30,139 nt of DNA. Origin: Branchiostoma floridae. Lineage: Eukaryota; Chordata; Leptocardii; Amphioxiformes; Branchiostomatidae. Position 1 is the stretch's first letter. The number at the start of each line of letters is the position of its first letter. The notes below the pieces were generated by a model, which was not told the origin of the DNA, searched no databases, and was given only the letters and a program-made list of their open reading frames with translations. The stretch is taken from contig NC_049985.1 in the NCBI RefSeq assembly GCF_000003815.2, positions 21,918,220-21,948,358 on the forward strand. The letters run 5' to 3'. Positions 9,797 to 18,799 of this stretch are shown here, one piece after another. Made by a program: the position numbers and the translations under genes.

Positions 9797-10820
9797 TAAT
9801 GAAAGAAGAATATAGAGGCTTTTATTTTATTTTACTATCTTCTGCGTTTTCAATTATTTTGCATCCTTCGTCGTCACATGAGTTTATTAATCTTTTTGTC
9901 ACCTTTTTTGTTCCAAGGTTTTGACGAATATTTCCCACAAGTATCCAGACACACACACACGCACAAACACTCAGACATGCCCAAACTAACGTTATACACC
10001 TTCATTTTTCATAGCAGTAAGAAGGAAAAAATAAACGATTATGGCATTATGGAAGTTTATTTGAATGTAGCCACAACGAGTTGTCATCGTAGCAAGCGAG
10101 TTCGTCTAAATGCATCTAAAGCAGAAGCTCATCAAAACGTCATTGTTGTTTCTGAATGACTGGGAAGATGACGTTTGTTTCTGTGGTTAGTGACGTCAGC
10201 CATATGGGACGTCAACCATTGATGACGTCAGTGTTCATCAGAGGTGAAGGGAGGGTCGTTGGTCTAAGCCTTGCTCTGTGAAGAGAAAGAACTATTGTCA
10301 AGTGTGTATGTTGAAAGTATTGTTTAACAACAGGCGTGAAAACAGATTGGAAGCAGTGCCCTACCGACCCTGCCCTTTCGGATCTTCCATTTTGTTCGGG
10401 TTGCTAGGTTTGAAACAGCTCAAAGTAGCAATAACTAGAGTTCCACGAACACATACCTTTGCCAACTAAACCAGGTTTGCTATGTAGAATGATGTCTGTA
10501 GACATAAATGTGTTACTCATTGCATTTTATATTATACGCCTGGAGTTGATTTATAAAATTTAGTACATAAGGCTGCTAACTAAACCAAACATATCTTCGG
10601 AGAAGAAGGAAGACTTGCTATTATAGATTTTGATACCAGGTTATGTGACAGAAAACAAATCACGGTCCTTGGTGGCAAATGTGTGTGTGTGTGTGTTGAC
10701 ACATTTCAGACGAGAGGGTCGGAGAGTGTCACTCGGTGAGTATTACTTTCAATGGAGTGAGAATAAAACATCATGAGTGAGACCGTAAGAATGTGTGGCA
10801 GCAGCCTTAAATGTAGTATT
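9797..10820. other. Unassigned intergenic DNA with CRE-like cluster
   Basis: No gene is supported; the frames at 9878-10159 and 10278-10469 carry no recognisable domain. TGACGTCA occurs at 10191-10198 and 10223-10230, with GACGTCAA between them and TGACGTTT just before. A short (GT)n lies at about 10680-10695. This segment lies beyond the 3' end of the minus VCBP, so part could be its 3' UTR. Confidence 0.4.
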
Positions 10821-11052
10821 TTACTGCACTTTTAGGGCACCGGTGCGGCACTGCGGGGTTCGTTCACTACGGCACTGTTGTGTTATTTTAGCCGGTTTTT
10901 ATCATTTAGATATTGCGTCATACGTAAAAGTATAAATTAGAAGACAACGAAATACACAAAACCTAAGAAAATTCTTTCTTTATCTCTGAAATTCGTTGAG
11001 TAATCTTTCGAACCCCGCAGTGCCGTACCAGTGCCCTACGTGCAGTGAGACA
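10821..11052. mobile_element. MITE family A, copy at the VCBP 3' end
   Basis: The left end has ACTGCAC, GGGCACCGGTGCGGCACTG and CGGGGTTCG. The right end is its inverted counterpart (CGAACCCCGCAGTGCCG ... GTGCAGTGAGAC). Terminal inverted repeats of about 43 bp enclose an AT-rich core. The second copy at 12021-12253 shares ends and core. The right end lies 14 bp from the edge of the chitin-binding exon of the minus VCBP, and that exon's unspliced frame stops inside this element at 10980-10982. Confidence 0.88.
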
Positions 11053-11254
11053 ACACCTTTACTTACCCCGCATGGCGGTCCCACGTTGAAGGCCCAGTCG
11101 CAGTACAGGTGCTCGGGGTTGAAGACCATGCCGGCGTACCCACACGGGCGGTGGAAGGGCTGAGGGAAGCCGTACAGACACTGGTAGTACATGGCGCAGT
11201 CCTCCGGGTCAGGGTAGTGCCCGTCAGCCTTACCGGCACAGGTGAACTCCGGCA
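10980..11254 (-). CDS. VCBP: Minus VCBP exon 8: chitin-binding domain (read 11254 to 10980)
   Basis: The acceptor is CACAG at 11255-11259; the exon begins in phase 1 and encodes six cysteines with the peritrophin-A spacing, including YYQC, YCDWAF and PPC. The exon ends at 11067 if the GTAAGT donor is used, or at the stop 10980-10982 if read through. Confidence 0.88.
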
Positions 11255-14200
11255 CTGTGACATATGGACAAACAATTAATGAGTGTGGATGGGCTATCAG
11301 AAGATCAATTTTGGCGACGCCACTAGGCATTATATTACAGACTATTCGAAAGAGTGTCCAAAATCGCACCAAGGTTTTCACTGTTATAAGAAACAGAAAA
11401 GATACTATTCCTACTGATATCAAAGAAGCAGCCTTTCATAGAAAATATGGAACGTCTCATTTTCAACTGTTTTTAAAGGAGAAGTCAAACCCCACAATAG
11501 TAACGTTATTTTGTATACTCTATGTGCATTCAATCACTTAATCTTAGCATGTGAGAATTAAGGGTTAACGACCCGCCCCGAGGCGTATATGGTGTCATAA
11601 CGCCTGGTCCTTTGCTATAACCAACGAATAAAACCACCGAGTGAGCGAAGCAGAAGATTCAGCTCCAGTTGTTTTGACGTCTTTTAGGCTTTTAGGTTGG
11701 GCTTTCTATTTTGTTCCGCCGGCAACCATGAAGGTACTAACGTTATATACAAAATAGATAGGACGACAAAACGCCTCAAAACACGAAAAAACAGCCAGAG
11801 CCGAACCTCTGCTTGGAGGGTGACCTTGGGTACATACCTTTGACCTTCAGCACGGTTGCCTTGATGTCCACGCTCCCACCGCTTGTCACCTTACACCAGT
11901 ACCTGTAGGAAATACGCGTACGGATTATTACCACACAGTTCTTCAAACGTCAACCAAGAAGGCAAAGAGTACATAGCTAAAGTTGTACCCGTGCATAGTT
12001 TCACCAGGCTGTAAAGGTGGTATCTCACTGCATTTGGTGCACCGGTGCGGCACTGCGGGGTTCGTTCACTGGGGCACTGTTTTATTATCTTCGCCGATAT
12101 TTTATCACTCAGATATTGTGTAATACGAACAAGTATGACTTAGACCACAACAAAATACACAAAACTGAAGAAAATTGGTTCTTTATCTCAGAAATTCGTT
12201 GAGTCATCTACGAACCCCACAGTGCCGCACCGGTGCCCCAAGTGCAGTGAGAATCCTCCTTAAGCGAGCAAGCAACCAACCAACTAACCTACCAACAAAC
12301 AGACCAAGCAACAAACAAACTAGTCAGCACGTAAACAGTTAGAAGAAGACCTGTTTAACACCGTAAAACCCTTCCAGTAGAAGCTGTCACCGAGCGTTTG
12401 ACAGATAGCTCAACAAATTTCATAGACATAGACAAAGAACTATTTTTCATATTTGTTTTTAGCTATGTGTGTTTTGCTGTCCTGTAAATCCAATTTGTGC
12501 GTCGTGCATCATATTCCAATAATAAAATTAATAATGACACAAATCTAGTTTTGGCTGCTCAGCGATCGATTTCCGTCTAGCGTAAGGGAACCTTAGGTCT
12601 ACGTCACATTTCCAAACCGGGGCCCGACTGGACAACGAAAGAAAATTGTATAAAAGACACCCAACTTCACAAGACGTAAAGAGAATATTCGTAGCCTCCA
12701 TAGCAGGCTCTCTGATGCCTTTTTTGGCTCATAACACACTTTTGCTGGCCATTTCTTTTTGTACTGGGTCGCTGATTGCTGATTGCTGGCCTTATCTGGC
12801 GACCCAGTACAAAATGAAATGGCCAGCAAAAGTGTATTATGAGCCAAAAAAAAAAGACCTCAGAGAGCCTGCTATGGAGGCTACACATTTCTATTTTTTC
12901 TTTGTTTTTACTCTTTTGGACGAGACCCCTACGTTGCCCCGTGGGACGCCATGTGGCCTTAGCCGCTTGAACTGACCTTCTACCCTGGGAGCCAGCCGGG
13001 ATCGGGCAGCTAGGACAGTTTATTCGGTGGCCTAAGACAGTCAGGTCCGCCGATCTCCTATTAGCACCCGGGGAGCTTAAGCCCGATTAGGCCCATCTGT
13101 CCATTTATGTATCGACTTAAACTCCTCCGGAGCTGTCTGGGTCCCAGGGTACTGACCTTCCTGCGTCGGCTACCTGCGCCCCGGTCAGACGGAGGGAATT
13201 GGATGGTGTCACGCTGAACTGGCCAAATCCATCGTCAATCTCTATCGGGTTTGGAAATCCCAAAACGCCAACGTCGACCTTGGCTGCGATATGAGTGTAG
13301 TTTCCGGTTGTCACCCACTCACTTCCGGCAAACGCCGGGCCCTATAGTACAGACAAGACTCCGTTTCAATGCTCACAAATTAGGGTTTTATTTGCATAAT
13401 TGGTATCTGCTTATCTTCCACCTAACACAAACTATATATGTTATAGGGATTTGAGTCCTATAATGCCAAAGATACTTGCATGCTAAATATCATGGAAATC
13501 CATCGTACCTACACTCCGTTATGTCCCTTGGAAAATTTTGACAAAATTGCCCTTGCAGTTCCAGAGCAAGCCACTAGGGGGGGGGGGGCAAACATACATC
13601 ACATTTTCCATACAACATCAGCTATTTGCCATAAAAAATTAAGACCATAGCGTGTCCAAGTCAAAAGATACAAAAAAATTAAGTACCAAGTACCAGTACC
13701 AAGGTCACACTCCAGGGGGCCCAAAATTGACCCTGGCCTTTGTCTTCCCAAATCCTACCAACATACCAAATATCATTACAATCTATCTAGAGGTTCTTGA
13801 GTTATGCTTACCACAAATATCCGGGAACACAAACACACCGACAGACAGACACACAGACACACCAAAAACTATACCTCTATTTTTTTCATGGAGGTAATTA
13901 AGAAATGTTCCAGTAGTTCAATGGGTAGCACCATATCGCAGTTGAGCTCCTGGTTCAGAAAGTTGACAAGGAACGAAAAAAGCTGAGGTGCGCCCTCTTT
14001 TCCCTTCTTTTCTGTTCCGTCACCAAAGGTGGATGGCGCTAGTTTACTTTAAAAGTTATATACGGAGTACTTTGAATGCAGAAACTTTCGCGGTGGTTTT
14101 ATATTAAATGCATTTACAGTAACCTATATTGGTTGCATTTAAAAACACGGTAGTTGGGGATATTAAGTCGACTGGCGGTGGTTTTAAATTGCAATATTTT

Positions 14201-16503
14201 CAAAACTTGATATCCCTAAATACCCCGTTTTAAAAACAACGGATATAGGTTACCCCCGCAGATAAAGGTGAACTAGCGTCAGTCAAGATTTGCACACAAA
14301 AAAAGGAAAAATTGAAAGTTGTGTTGCCTCACCTTGAACCAGTCGAATATCGCGGCAGAAGTGCAGCCATGGCAACGACACGTCATCTCTACGTCACCAC
14401 CTTCATCCACGTCCTTCTCACCGGAAACGGAAATGTCAATGGAGGCTTCGGAATGCCCTGGAGGAAAAAGAACATTTCGTCAAAGTTTCGCAATCTTCAA
14501 GCAGATGTAGAGAGGACAAATCGTAACGTTTCTCAAGATCCCGGTCCCGCAAAGTACTGGCCCATGGATACTATCTTGAACGATTTGCCACCGTAAGATC
14601 TGCTTGGAGAATTAAAAAATTCCTACACACTTCTTGGCGCATCTCTTGAACGCCAAATAATTTTTCTATCTCGCTTTTACCATCTCCCGTTCGCAACACA
14701 CATATGCAAAAGTGGACTGACCCGTTGTGACGTGGAACAACGAATTAAGAGACCACGCCTTATGCCATTTAAAATATAACGGTAAGAGTATATCTATACG
14801 TGATTGACTTTTTTTAGAAAACCAAATAGCACGTTATGGTTTATCATTCAACATAAGACGCCGCGTTTATTTTTTTAACTTAGGAATGGACCACAAGGCA
14901 CTACCTTGTGTCACACATACCTCCAATAAGAAAACTAACAAGTCTAGGAAGTTAACATGAGGTTTAACGATTTAAGCTCACCAGTTTCAGTCAGCAGAAC
15001 TGACTTGGCGTCCACTCCGAACTCCGTCCGCACACCCCACTCCGCTACAGTACACCAGTAGCGCGCGAAGTCGGTACTCTGTAGGGAAAATGTTCCTGAA
15101 ATGATTCTCTAGCCCTACTTTACAGCAATACATGTTGTAACCAAACTGGCGAAATAATATAGTTGGAGAGTATTTGGTTCTAGCTAGCATCGGTGAAAAA
15201 CGATGATATAATAAAGTCATGTTAATTTGATGATAAGGATGACATCCCCAGGGAGCCCCTAACCCGGATGTGAGCGAACGAAGGAAAAAGAGTTGGCCAC
15301 AAACAGTTGCCTTTGTTATGAAATTTTTAAAAGTGGTCAGAAAATTTGAACAGACTGAACACAGATAGAACGCATATGGTATACATGGCAAGAGATTCTT
15401 CGTTTTTGTTCTTTCATCTTTTTCGTTGACCTTGGAATTGACTGTGGCATTCTATGGCAATAGTATTAATTTTCCCATTTCATAGCTGCTCTGTGCGATG
15501 TACGAAAATTGATGCTCACGTGGATGTCGTCCATATAATCAAATCAACGTGGATTAACAAGATGACAAGCGTAGCACAAAGCTACTCTCCAAGCAGAGGT
15601 TAGGCTGCGGACGTTTATTTTAGTCGTTTTTATCGGGCTTTCTATTTTGTACTGTTTCTTGGTGTCTCGCGGCCTAACTCTCCAAGCAGAGGTTAGGCTC
15701 CGGCTGTTTCTTGACGTTTTTTTATGCGTTTCTATCGGGCTTTCTATTTTGCCTAACCTCTGCTTGCCGCGAGACATCAAGAAACAGTACAAAACTAGGT
15801 GGCCCAAACATACACCACTTCTCCCTTACAACACAACCTATCTGTCATCAAAACAATCAAGACCATAGCATGTCCAGGTCAAAAGATTTTTTTTAAATGG
15901 TGCAGTACCAGGGTCACACACTAGGGGGGGCAAAATCGACTTTGACCTTCGTCTTCCCAACCCCTACCCACATATCAAAAATCATTGTAGTCCATCAAGG
16001 GGTTCTAAAGTTATGCTGATGGAGGTAAAGAAATCCTGTTAAAAACGTATAGAAAACGTCAAAATACAGCCGGAGCCTTAAACCTCTGCTTGGAGAGTAG
16101 CAGAAAGCTAGTTTGAGGAAACCGCACCTTGATGCCGCTGATCTTGATGGCGGGTTTGTCCAGATCCGCCACCTCCACCCGCCCGATGTAGTCCCCGAAG
16201 CTGTCCTCCCGTCGTTGCGTCTCGTTCCCCCACACCTTGTGTCCCGTGTAGATCCGCTCGGCACCGCGGAAGTCGTCATTGCCCTGGACAAGATAGTTAA
16301 TATCACATCATATCAGTGATTTAGAGTACTACAAAGACAAAGTAACATTCTTTGATGTCACTGAAGGTTATCTCTAGATTGATTTTACTTGGGGGCTCGA
16401 AAACGTCATCTTGGGAGTTGGGACAAATGGAATGACGGTAAGAAAACTTCATAGCCATTCCGTTGTGAGGATAGACGAAGAGTTACACACATTCATTCAC
16501 ACA

Positions 16504-16592
<89 letters not shown>

Positions 16593-17400
16593 ACACACAC
16601 ACACACACAGACATACATACACACACACACACACACAGACATACATACACACACACACACACACACAGACACACACACACACAGACATACATACACACAC
16701 ACACACACACAGACATACACACACAGACACACACGTGAAGAGAGAAAAAGTGAGTGAGTGAGCTCGAGTGAGTGAGCTCGAGCGAGTGAGTGAGTGAGTG
16801 AGTGAGTGAGTGAGTGAGTGAGAGAGTTAGTGTGTAAGTGAGTGAGAGACGTTACCTTGAACCAGGCGATAGTAGGAGGCTGTGTAGAGTTGGGTTGGAT
16901 GTCAAACTCGCACTTGAGTTCCGCGGAACCCCCCACACTAGCCTCAACCTTCGGTTCAGGGGTACTGACGGTCACGATGGTCATGGCGTGCGCTGTACAG
17001 GCAAATAAATTCATGGCATTCAGCACAAAAGTCTTCGATTGTTCTTGCTTTCAAATAACAAATGTAGTGTAAATGTGTATTGAAAATCATTTCTGTGTAA
17101 CGCTAGTTCGCCTTTATCCGCGAGGTAACCTATATTCGTTGTTTAAAAACAGGGTATTTAGGGACACTAGTATCAGGTCGACGGACAGTAGTTTCAAATT
17201 GCAGTAATGTCAAATCATTGCTGTTTGAAATCACCGACTTGATACCCCAAAATACTCTGCTTTTACAAACAACAGATATAGGTTACCCCGCGGATACAGA
17301 TAAACTGGCGTTATATGTAATTGTATGAAATGAGAAATGTTCACAATAAAGTTAACTTACCGCCAACAGCAAGAAGGACCAAGCCAAGTACAAACTTCAT
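10980..17400 (-). CDS. VCBP: VCBP-type protein: signal peptide, two V Ig domains, chitin-binding domain
   Basis: Eight coding exons joined by GT-AG introns in compatible phases: 17361-17400, 16856-16992, 16128-16283, 14982-15078, 14333-14457, 13157-13341, 11838-11902 and 11254 down to the end. They total 993 nt (331 codons) up to G331. Residues 1-16 are the signal peptide. V1 has C41, W57 and Y118-W119-C120. V2 has C170, C172, C175, W183 and Y248-W249-C250. The peritrophin-A type chitin-binding domain (about 270-331) has six cysteines: C274, C288, C294, C306, C320 and C330. A 14-nt 5' UTR stretch precedes the ATG after an acceptor at 17415, so a 5' UTR intron is expected. After G331 a strong GTAAGT donor appears. 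Without splicing the frame continues 28 residues into a MITE and stops at 10980. Known VCBPs are secreted by gut epithelium and bind bacteria through the V region and chitin through the last domain. It is divergent to the plus-strand VCBP. Confidence 0.92.
11660..11821. mobile_element. MITE family G
   Basis: TTTCTATTTTGT at about 11703 and ACAAAATAGA at 11749 are inner inverted blocks. The outer right end is CCTCTGCTTGGAGGG, matching ends near 15588, 15672 and 16083-16098. It ends 17 bp from the edge of the V2c exon (11838) of the minus VCBP. Confidence 0.65.
11838..11902 (-). CDS. VCBP: Minus VCBP exon 7: end of V2
   Basis: The acceptor TTTCCTACAG precedes the exon; the donor is GTATGT. The first base completes the R247 codon, followed by YWCKV (second canonical V2 cysteine, C250) and the last strand. 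The intron falls inside the arginine codon just before YWC, the same place as in V2 of the plus gene. Confidence 0.92.
12021..12253. mobile_element. MITE family A, intronic copy
   Basis: TCTCACTGCA and GCACCGGTGCGGCACTG with CGGGGTTCG are mirrored at the right end by CGAACCCCACAGTGCCGCA and AGTGCAGTGAGA. The core matches 10821-11052. It lies in the intron between V2b and V2c of the minus VCBP. Confidence 0.88.
12254..12690. other. Intron DNA without recognised features
   Basis: Part of the minus VCBP intron between 13157 and 11902. It contains a low-complexity AACCAACCAAC stretch near 12270. No exon or RNA was found. Confidence 0.5.
12691..12884. mobile_element. MITE family D, complete 194-bp palindrome
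   Basis: It starts with GTAGCCTCCATAGCAGGCTC and ends with the reverse complement. The arms match closely for about 85 bp, to GTACTGGGTCGC/GCGACCCAGTAC, around a short loop near 12780-12796. Related copies are at 35-115 and 17717-17884. It sits in an intron of the minus VCBP. Confidence 0.92.
12905..13150 (-). mobile_element. GC-rich dispersed repeat, family E
   Basis: Read on the minus strand it contains GTCCCACGGGGC and AACGTAGGGGTC, as do the repeats at 22378-22665 and 25556-25772, which end in GGTCACGTCCGAAAGTGCA. Similarity is partial and boundaries are approximate. It reaches nearly to the V2b exon edge at 13157. Confidence 0.5.
13157..13341 (-). CDS. VCBP: Minus VCBP exon 6: middle of V2
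   Basis: The acceptor TACTATAG and donor GTCAGT bound 61 codons plus two bases. The sequence includes FGQFSVTPSNSLRLTGAQV and ADAGR just before the YWC of the next exon, the usual D-G-x-Y-x-C framework of a V domain. Confidence 0.9.
13480..13900 (+). mobile_element. Dispersed repeat, family S
   Basis: It carries AAATATCATGGAAATCC, a run of eleven or so G after CACTAG, CCTACCAACATACCAAATAT, GGTTCTTGAGTTATGC, GACAGACAGACACAC and GGAGGTAATTA. Order and content match 7444-7830. It sits in the V2a-V2b intron of the minus VCBP. Confidence 0.65.
14036..14279. mobile_element. MITE family C, copy 1
   Basis: The right end carries AACAACGGATATAGGTTACC, CGCAGATAAAGGTGAAC and TAGCGT. The left end has GCGCTAGTTTAC but is otherwise degraded. 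GGCGGTGGTTTTAAATTGCA and TTGATATCCC lie inside, as in the copies at 17099-17313 and 19200-19566. It ends 53 bp from the V2a exon edge at 14333. Confidence 0.8.
14333..14457 (-). CDS. VCBP: Minus VCBP exon 5: start of V2
   Basis: The acceptor TTTTTCCTCCAG and donor AAG/GTGAGG bound the exon. It encodes MTCRCHGC (C170, C172, C175) and ends at DWFK in phase 0. The plus gene has the equivalent LPCECDGC and TWFT, showing V2-specific extra cysteines conserved between the paralogues. Confidence 0.92.
14458..14981. other. Intron DNA without recognised features
   Basis: Intron between V1c and V2a of the minus VCBP. The open frame at 14312-14596 on the plus strand is antisense to the V2a exon and is not taken as a gene. 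Confidence 0.6.
14982..15078 (-). CDS. VCBP: Minus VCBP exon 4: end of V1
   Basis: The acceptor CCCTACAG precedes STDFARYWCTVAEWG and the segment ends in AKSVLLTET, followed by a GTGAGC donor. The preceding intron is phase 0 and lies six residues before the tyrosine of YWC. In the plus gene this part of V1 is continuous with the preceding segment, so the intron is specific to the minus gene here. Confidence 0.9.
15079..15587. other. Intron DNA without recognised features
   Basis: Upstream part of the V1b-V1c intron of the minus VCBP. No repeat shared within the window was recognised and no exon is evident. Confidence 0.5.
15588..15780. mobile_element. MITE family G, two joined copies
   Basis: CTCTCCAAGCAGAGGTTAGG occurs at about 15588 and 15672, each followed by GGGCTTTCTATTTTG about 60-70 bp later. 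A third inverted block (CCTAACCTCTGCTTG near 15752) closes a palindrome. GTTTCTTGGTGTCTCGCGGC is mirrored by GCCGCGAGACATCAAGAAAC, indicating one element inserted into or folded onto another. Confidence 0.7.
15800..16098. mobile_element. Family S repeat followed by family G end
   Basis: Between about 15800 and 16030 are the family S landmarks (CTAGGGGGGGCAAAATCGAC, CCCACATATCAAAAATCATT, GGTTCTAAAGTTATGC, GGAGGTAAAG). A family G end follows at 16032-16098, with AAAACGTCAAAATACAGCC and CCTCTGCTTGGAGAGT. It ends 29 bp from the V1b exon edge at 16128. Confidence 0.65.
16128..16283 (-). CDS. VCBP: Minus VCBP exon 3: middle of V1
   Basis: The acceptor CTTGTCCAG and donor AAG/GTGCGG bound exactly 52 codons, phase 0 at both ends. 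The exon begins GNDDFRGAERIYTGH and ends AIKISGIK. Confidence 0.88.
16497..16735. repeat. (CA)n microsatellite
   Basis: About 240 bp of CA repeat with interspersed CAGACATACATACA motifs on the plus strand. In the transcript of the minus VCBP it is a long UG repeat in the intron after V1a. Frames of (HT)n and (CV)n are by-products. Confidence 0.97.
16750..16840. repeat. (TGAG)n microsatellite
   Basis: TGAG tetranucleotide tract with two GAGCTCGAG interruptions. It ends about 15 bp from the V1a exon edge at 16856 and reads as (CTCA)n in the minus VCBP transcript. Confidence 0.95.
16856..16992 (-). CDS. VCBP: Minus VCBP exon 2: start of V1
   Basis: The acceptor TTGCCTGTACAG precedes the exon; the donor is AAG/GTAACG. 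It encodes MTIVTVSTPEPKVEASVGG, the first V1 cysteine (LKCEFD, C41) and the framework tryptophan in IAWFK. The plus gene equivalent begins IMTVTVPRPEVTANTGS. Confidence 0.93.
17099..17313. mobile_element. MITE family C, copy 2 (most complete)
   Basis: The left arm CGCTAGTTCGCCTTTATCCG with AGGTAACCTATATTCGTTG is mirrored by the right arm with AACAGATATAGGTTACC, CGCGGATACAGATAAAC and TGGCGTTA. The arms are about 60 bp. It lies in the intron between the signal peptide exon and V1a of the minus VCBP. Confidence 0.9.
17361..17400 (-). CDS. VCBP: Minus VCBP exon 1: signal peptide
   Basis: The ATG is at 17398-17400 and encodes MKFVLGLVLLAVG before a GTAAGT donor, phase 1. A 3' splice site (TTCCGCTTCTTATAG) lies 14 nt upstream of the ATG, ending at 17415. 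The exon therefore starts at 17414 and is preceded by a 5' UTR intron. Confidence 0.93.
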
Positions 17401-17635
17401 GTTCGTAGATTAGGCTATAAGAAGCGGAAGAAATTGATATTCAGCATAGAAAAACAGTAGAAACATCCTTAGGTTAATTCAAAGTTAACTCGTACTTTAA
17501 ACATGACAGCCTACAAGCCAAGCAACGAAGCAAATCACCTATAAGCATATCTAAAGACGTATCTAGAAACAGAGAATTGTGGCCACATGTTGATTTATTA
17601 GTTAAGTGCTGCACATGTTGACACGTTAATAAAAT

Positions 17636-17659
17636 TCATTCATTCATTCATTCATTCAT
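17636..17659. repeat. (ATTC)n microsatellite
   Basis: A short run of five to six ATTC units within the 5' UTR intron of the minus VCBP. Confidence 0.9.
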
Positions 17660-17716
17660 TGTTGTATAGACAAAGACGTAGATACAGACATAAAGGCTGT
17701 TTGGGCCTTTTTCGAC

Positions 17717-17884
17717 TTTTTTGGCTCATAGAGTCTAATACACTTTTCTCATTTTGAAATGGGTCGCTTGACTACGGGCAGACAGTACAAGCGACTCAGT
17801 ACTAAACGAAATGGCCAGCAAAAGTGTATTATTATGAGCCATAAAGGACAGCAAATGGCCCAGAGAGCCTGCTATAGAGGCTAC
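17717..17884. mobile_element. MITE family D, copy 3
   Basis: TTTTTTGGCTCATA at the left is mirrored by TATGAGCCATAAAG. GGGTCGCTTG and CAAGCGACTCAGTAC flank the centre. The right end is GCCTGCTATAGAGGCTAC; the left outermost bases are diverged. Confidence 0.8.
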
Positions 17885-18140
17885 GTATCCGGACAAAATT
17901 CGCGGCTTCGGAGCCCGACCGGGGCTACACACCCTAAACTTAGACGTAGACATAGACGCAGACAAAGACGCAGACAGACAGTCAGTAAAGCTAAGGGCAC
18001 AACCCGCCGTACGTGCAACTACGTGGGATCCGTAAGTGGTAATTACGTGGTAAGCACGTACAACTCACTTACCATTTGCGCAACGAACGATACACGCAAC
18101 CGGCTCACGGCCACGGTTGGCGTGCAGGTCACATACTTAA

Positions 18141-18446
18141 GGTGGGGTCACACATGCGTATATATTCAAGTCCGTTTGAGGTGCGTATGAGGCTCTTAGT
18201 CTCTACCAGGCCCCACAGGTCGTGGGAAAAATAGTACAAATTGGACAAATATAGATACATAACATGCCAGATGAGTTAGCTGACCGAGAAGTATGGTTAG
18301 CGGCCCAGCTAACCCGTCTCACATGTTACCTTTTTACGTTTGTCCAATTTCTATTATTTTCACAGCGACCTGTGGAGCCTGGTGGAGGTAAATACTCCCA
18401 TGCGCGCCTCATACGGACTTAAATATATACGCACGTGTGAACCCAT
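18141..18446. mobile_element. MITE family F, about 305-bp palindrome
   Basis: GGGTCACACATGCGTATATA and the following TTCAAGTCCG are mirrored by CGGACTTAAATATATACGC and ACGTGTGAACCC. ACCAGGCCCCACAGGTCG is mirrored by CGACCTGTGGAGCCTGGT, and AAATTGGACAAA by TTTGTCCAATTT. Weak further complementarity (GCGCAACGAAC against TTGCGCAAC, near 18077 and 18461) suggests the element or a host element extends outward. It lies in the 5' UTR intron of the minus VCBP. Confidence 0.85.
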
Positions 18447-18684
18447 CTTTACGTATTACACCTTGCGCAACCGTGACGTTCGTTGAGACGTACTCCCTCC
18501 CTGCTCTTGCCATTCCTTCCCCACGTTTTCAGAAAAACGTGGCGGATGCGACGTCCCACAAAACGTACAAAAAAACAACAACACACGTACGTCGACGGGT
18601 TCTGCCCTTCGTTATTCAAGACATGCACAAAAATCCCCACCGTACTTACTTGTGACGTTACCAGGACGACACACGTGAAGGCAC

Positions 18685-18710
18685 CTTCAGTGTTCTCCAC
18701 AGAGAATGAG
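18685..18710 (-). other. Predicted 5' UTR exon of the minus VCBP
   Basis: Read on the minus strand, a sequence ending AACACTGAAG is followed by GTGCCT, a plausible donor, about 50 bp downstream of a TATA box. The plus VCBP has AACATTGAAG followed by GTAGGT at the equivalent place. The start of the exon is inferred from the TATA position. The intron would run to the acceptor at 17415. Confidence 0.55.
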
Positions 18711-18733
18711 GAAAATCTTCTCCATTCAACCGA

Positions 18734-18778
18734 CTTATATAACACGAAATCCATTCATCATAAAATGGTACACGTGGC
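18734..18778 (-). promoter_or_regulatory. Predicted core promoter of the minus VCBP
   Basis: On the minus strand, TATATAAG lies at 18741-18734, with GCCACGTG (E-box/G-box) at 18778-18771, 29 bp upstream. The plus VCBP has the identical two octamers at 21146-21167. It is a prediction from this shared arrangement. Confidence 0.5.
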
Positions 18779-18799
18779 AATCTAACGTGCGTAGTTTGT

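Noticed and set aside
11247-11281. RSS-like CACTGTG with a 12-base spacer and ACAATTAAT next to the chitin-binding exon
   Set aside because: The heptamer overlaps the splice acceptor and the nonamer-like part matches only about five of nine positions. No partner site exists at the V exons, and VCBPs are not known to rearrange.
16411-17026. Frames of (HT)n and (CV)n, and a frame joining VCBP V1a to the microsatellite
   Set aside because: They derive from the CA and TGAG tracts. The V1a exon ends at a clear GTAACG donor before the repeat.
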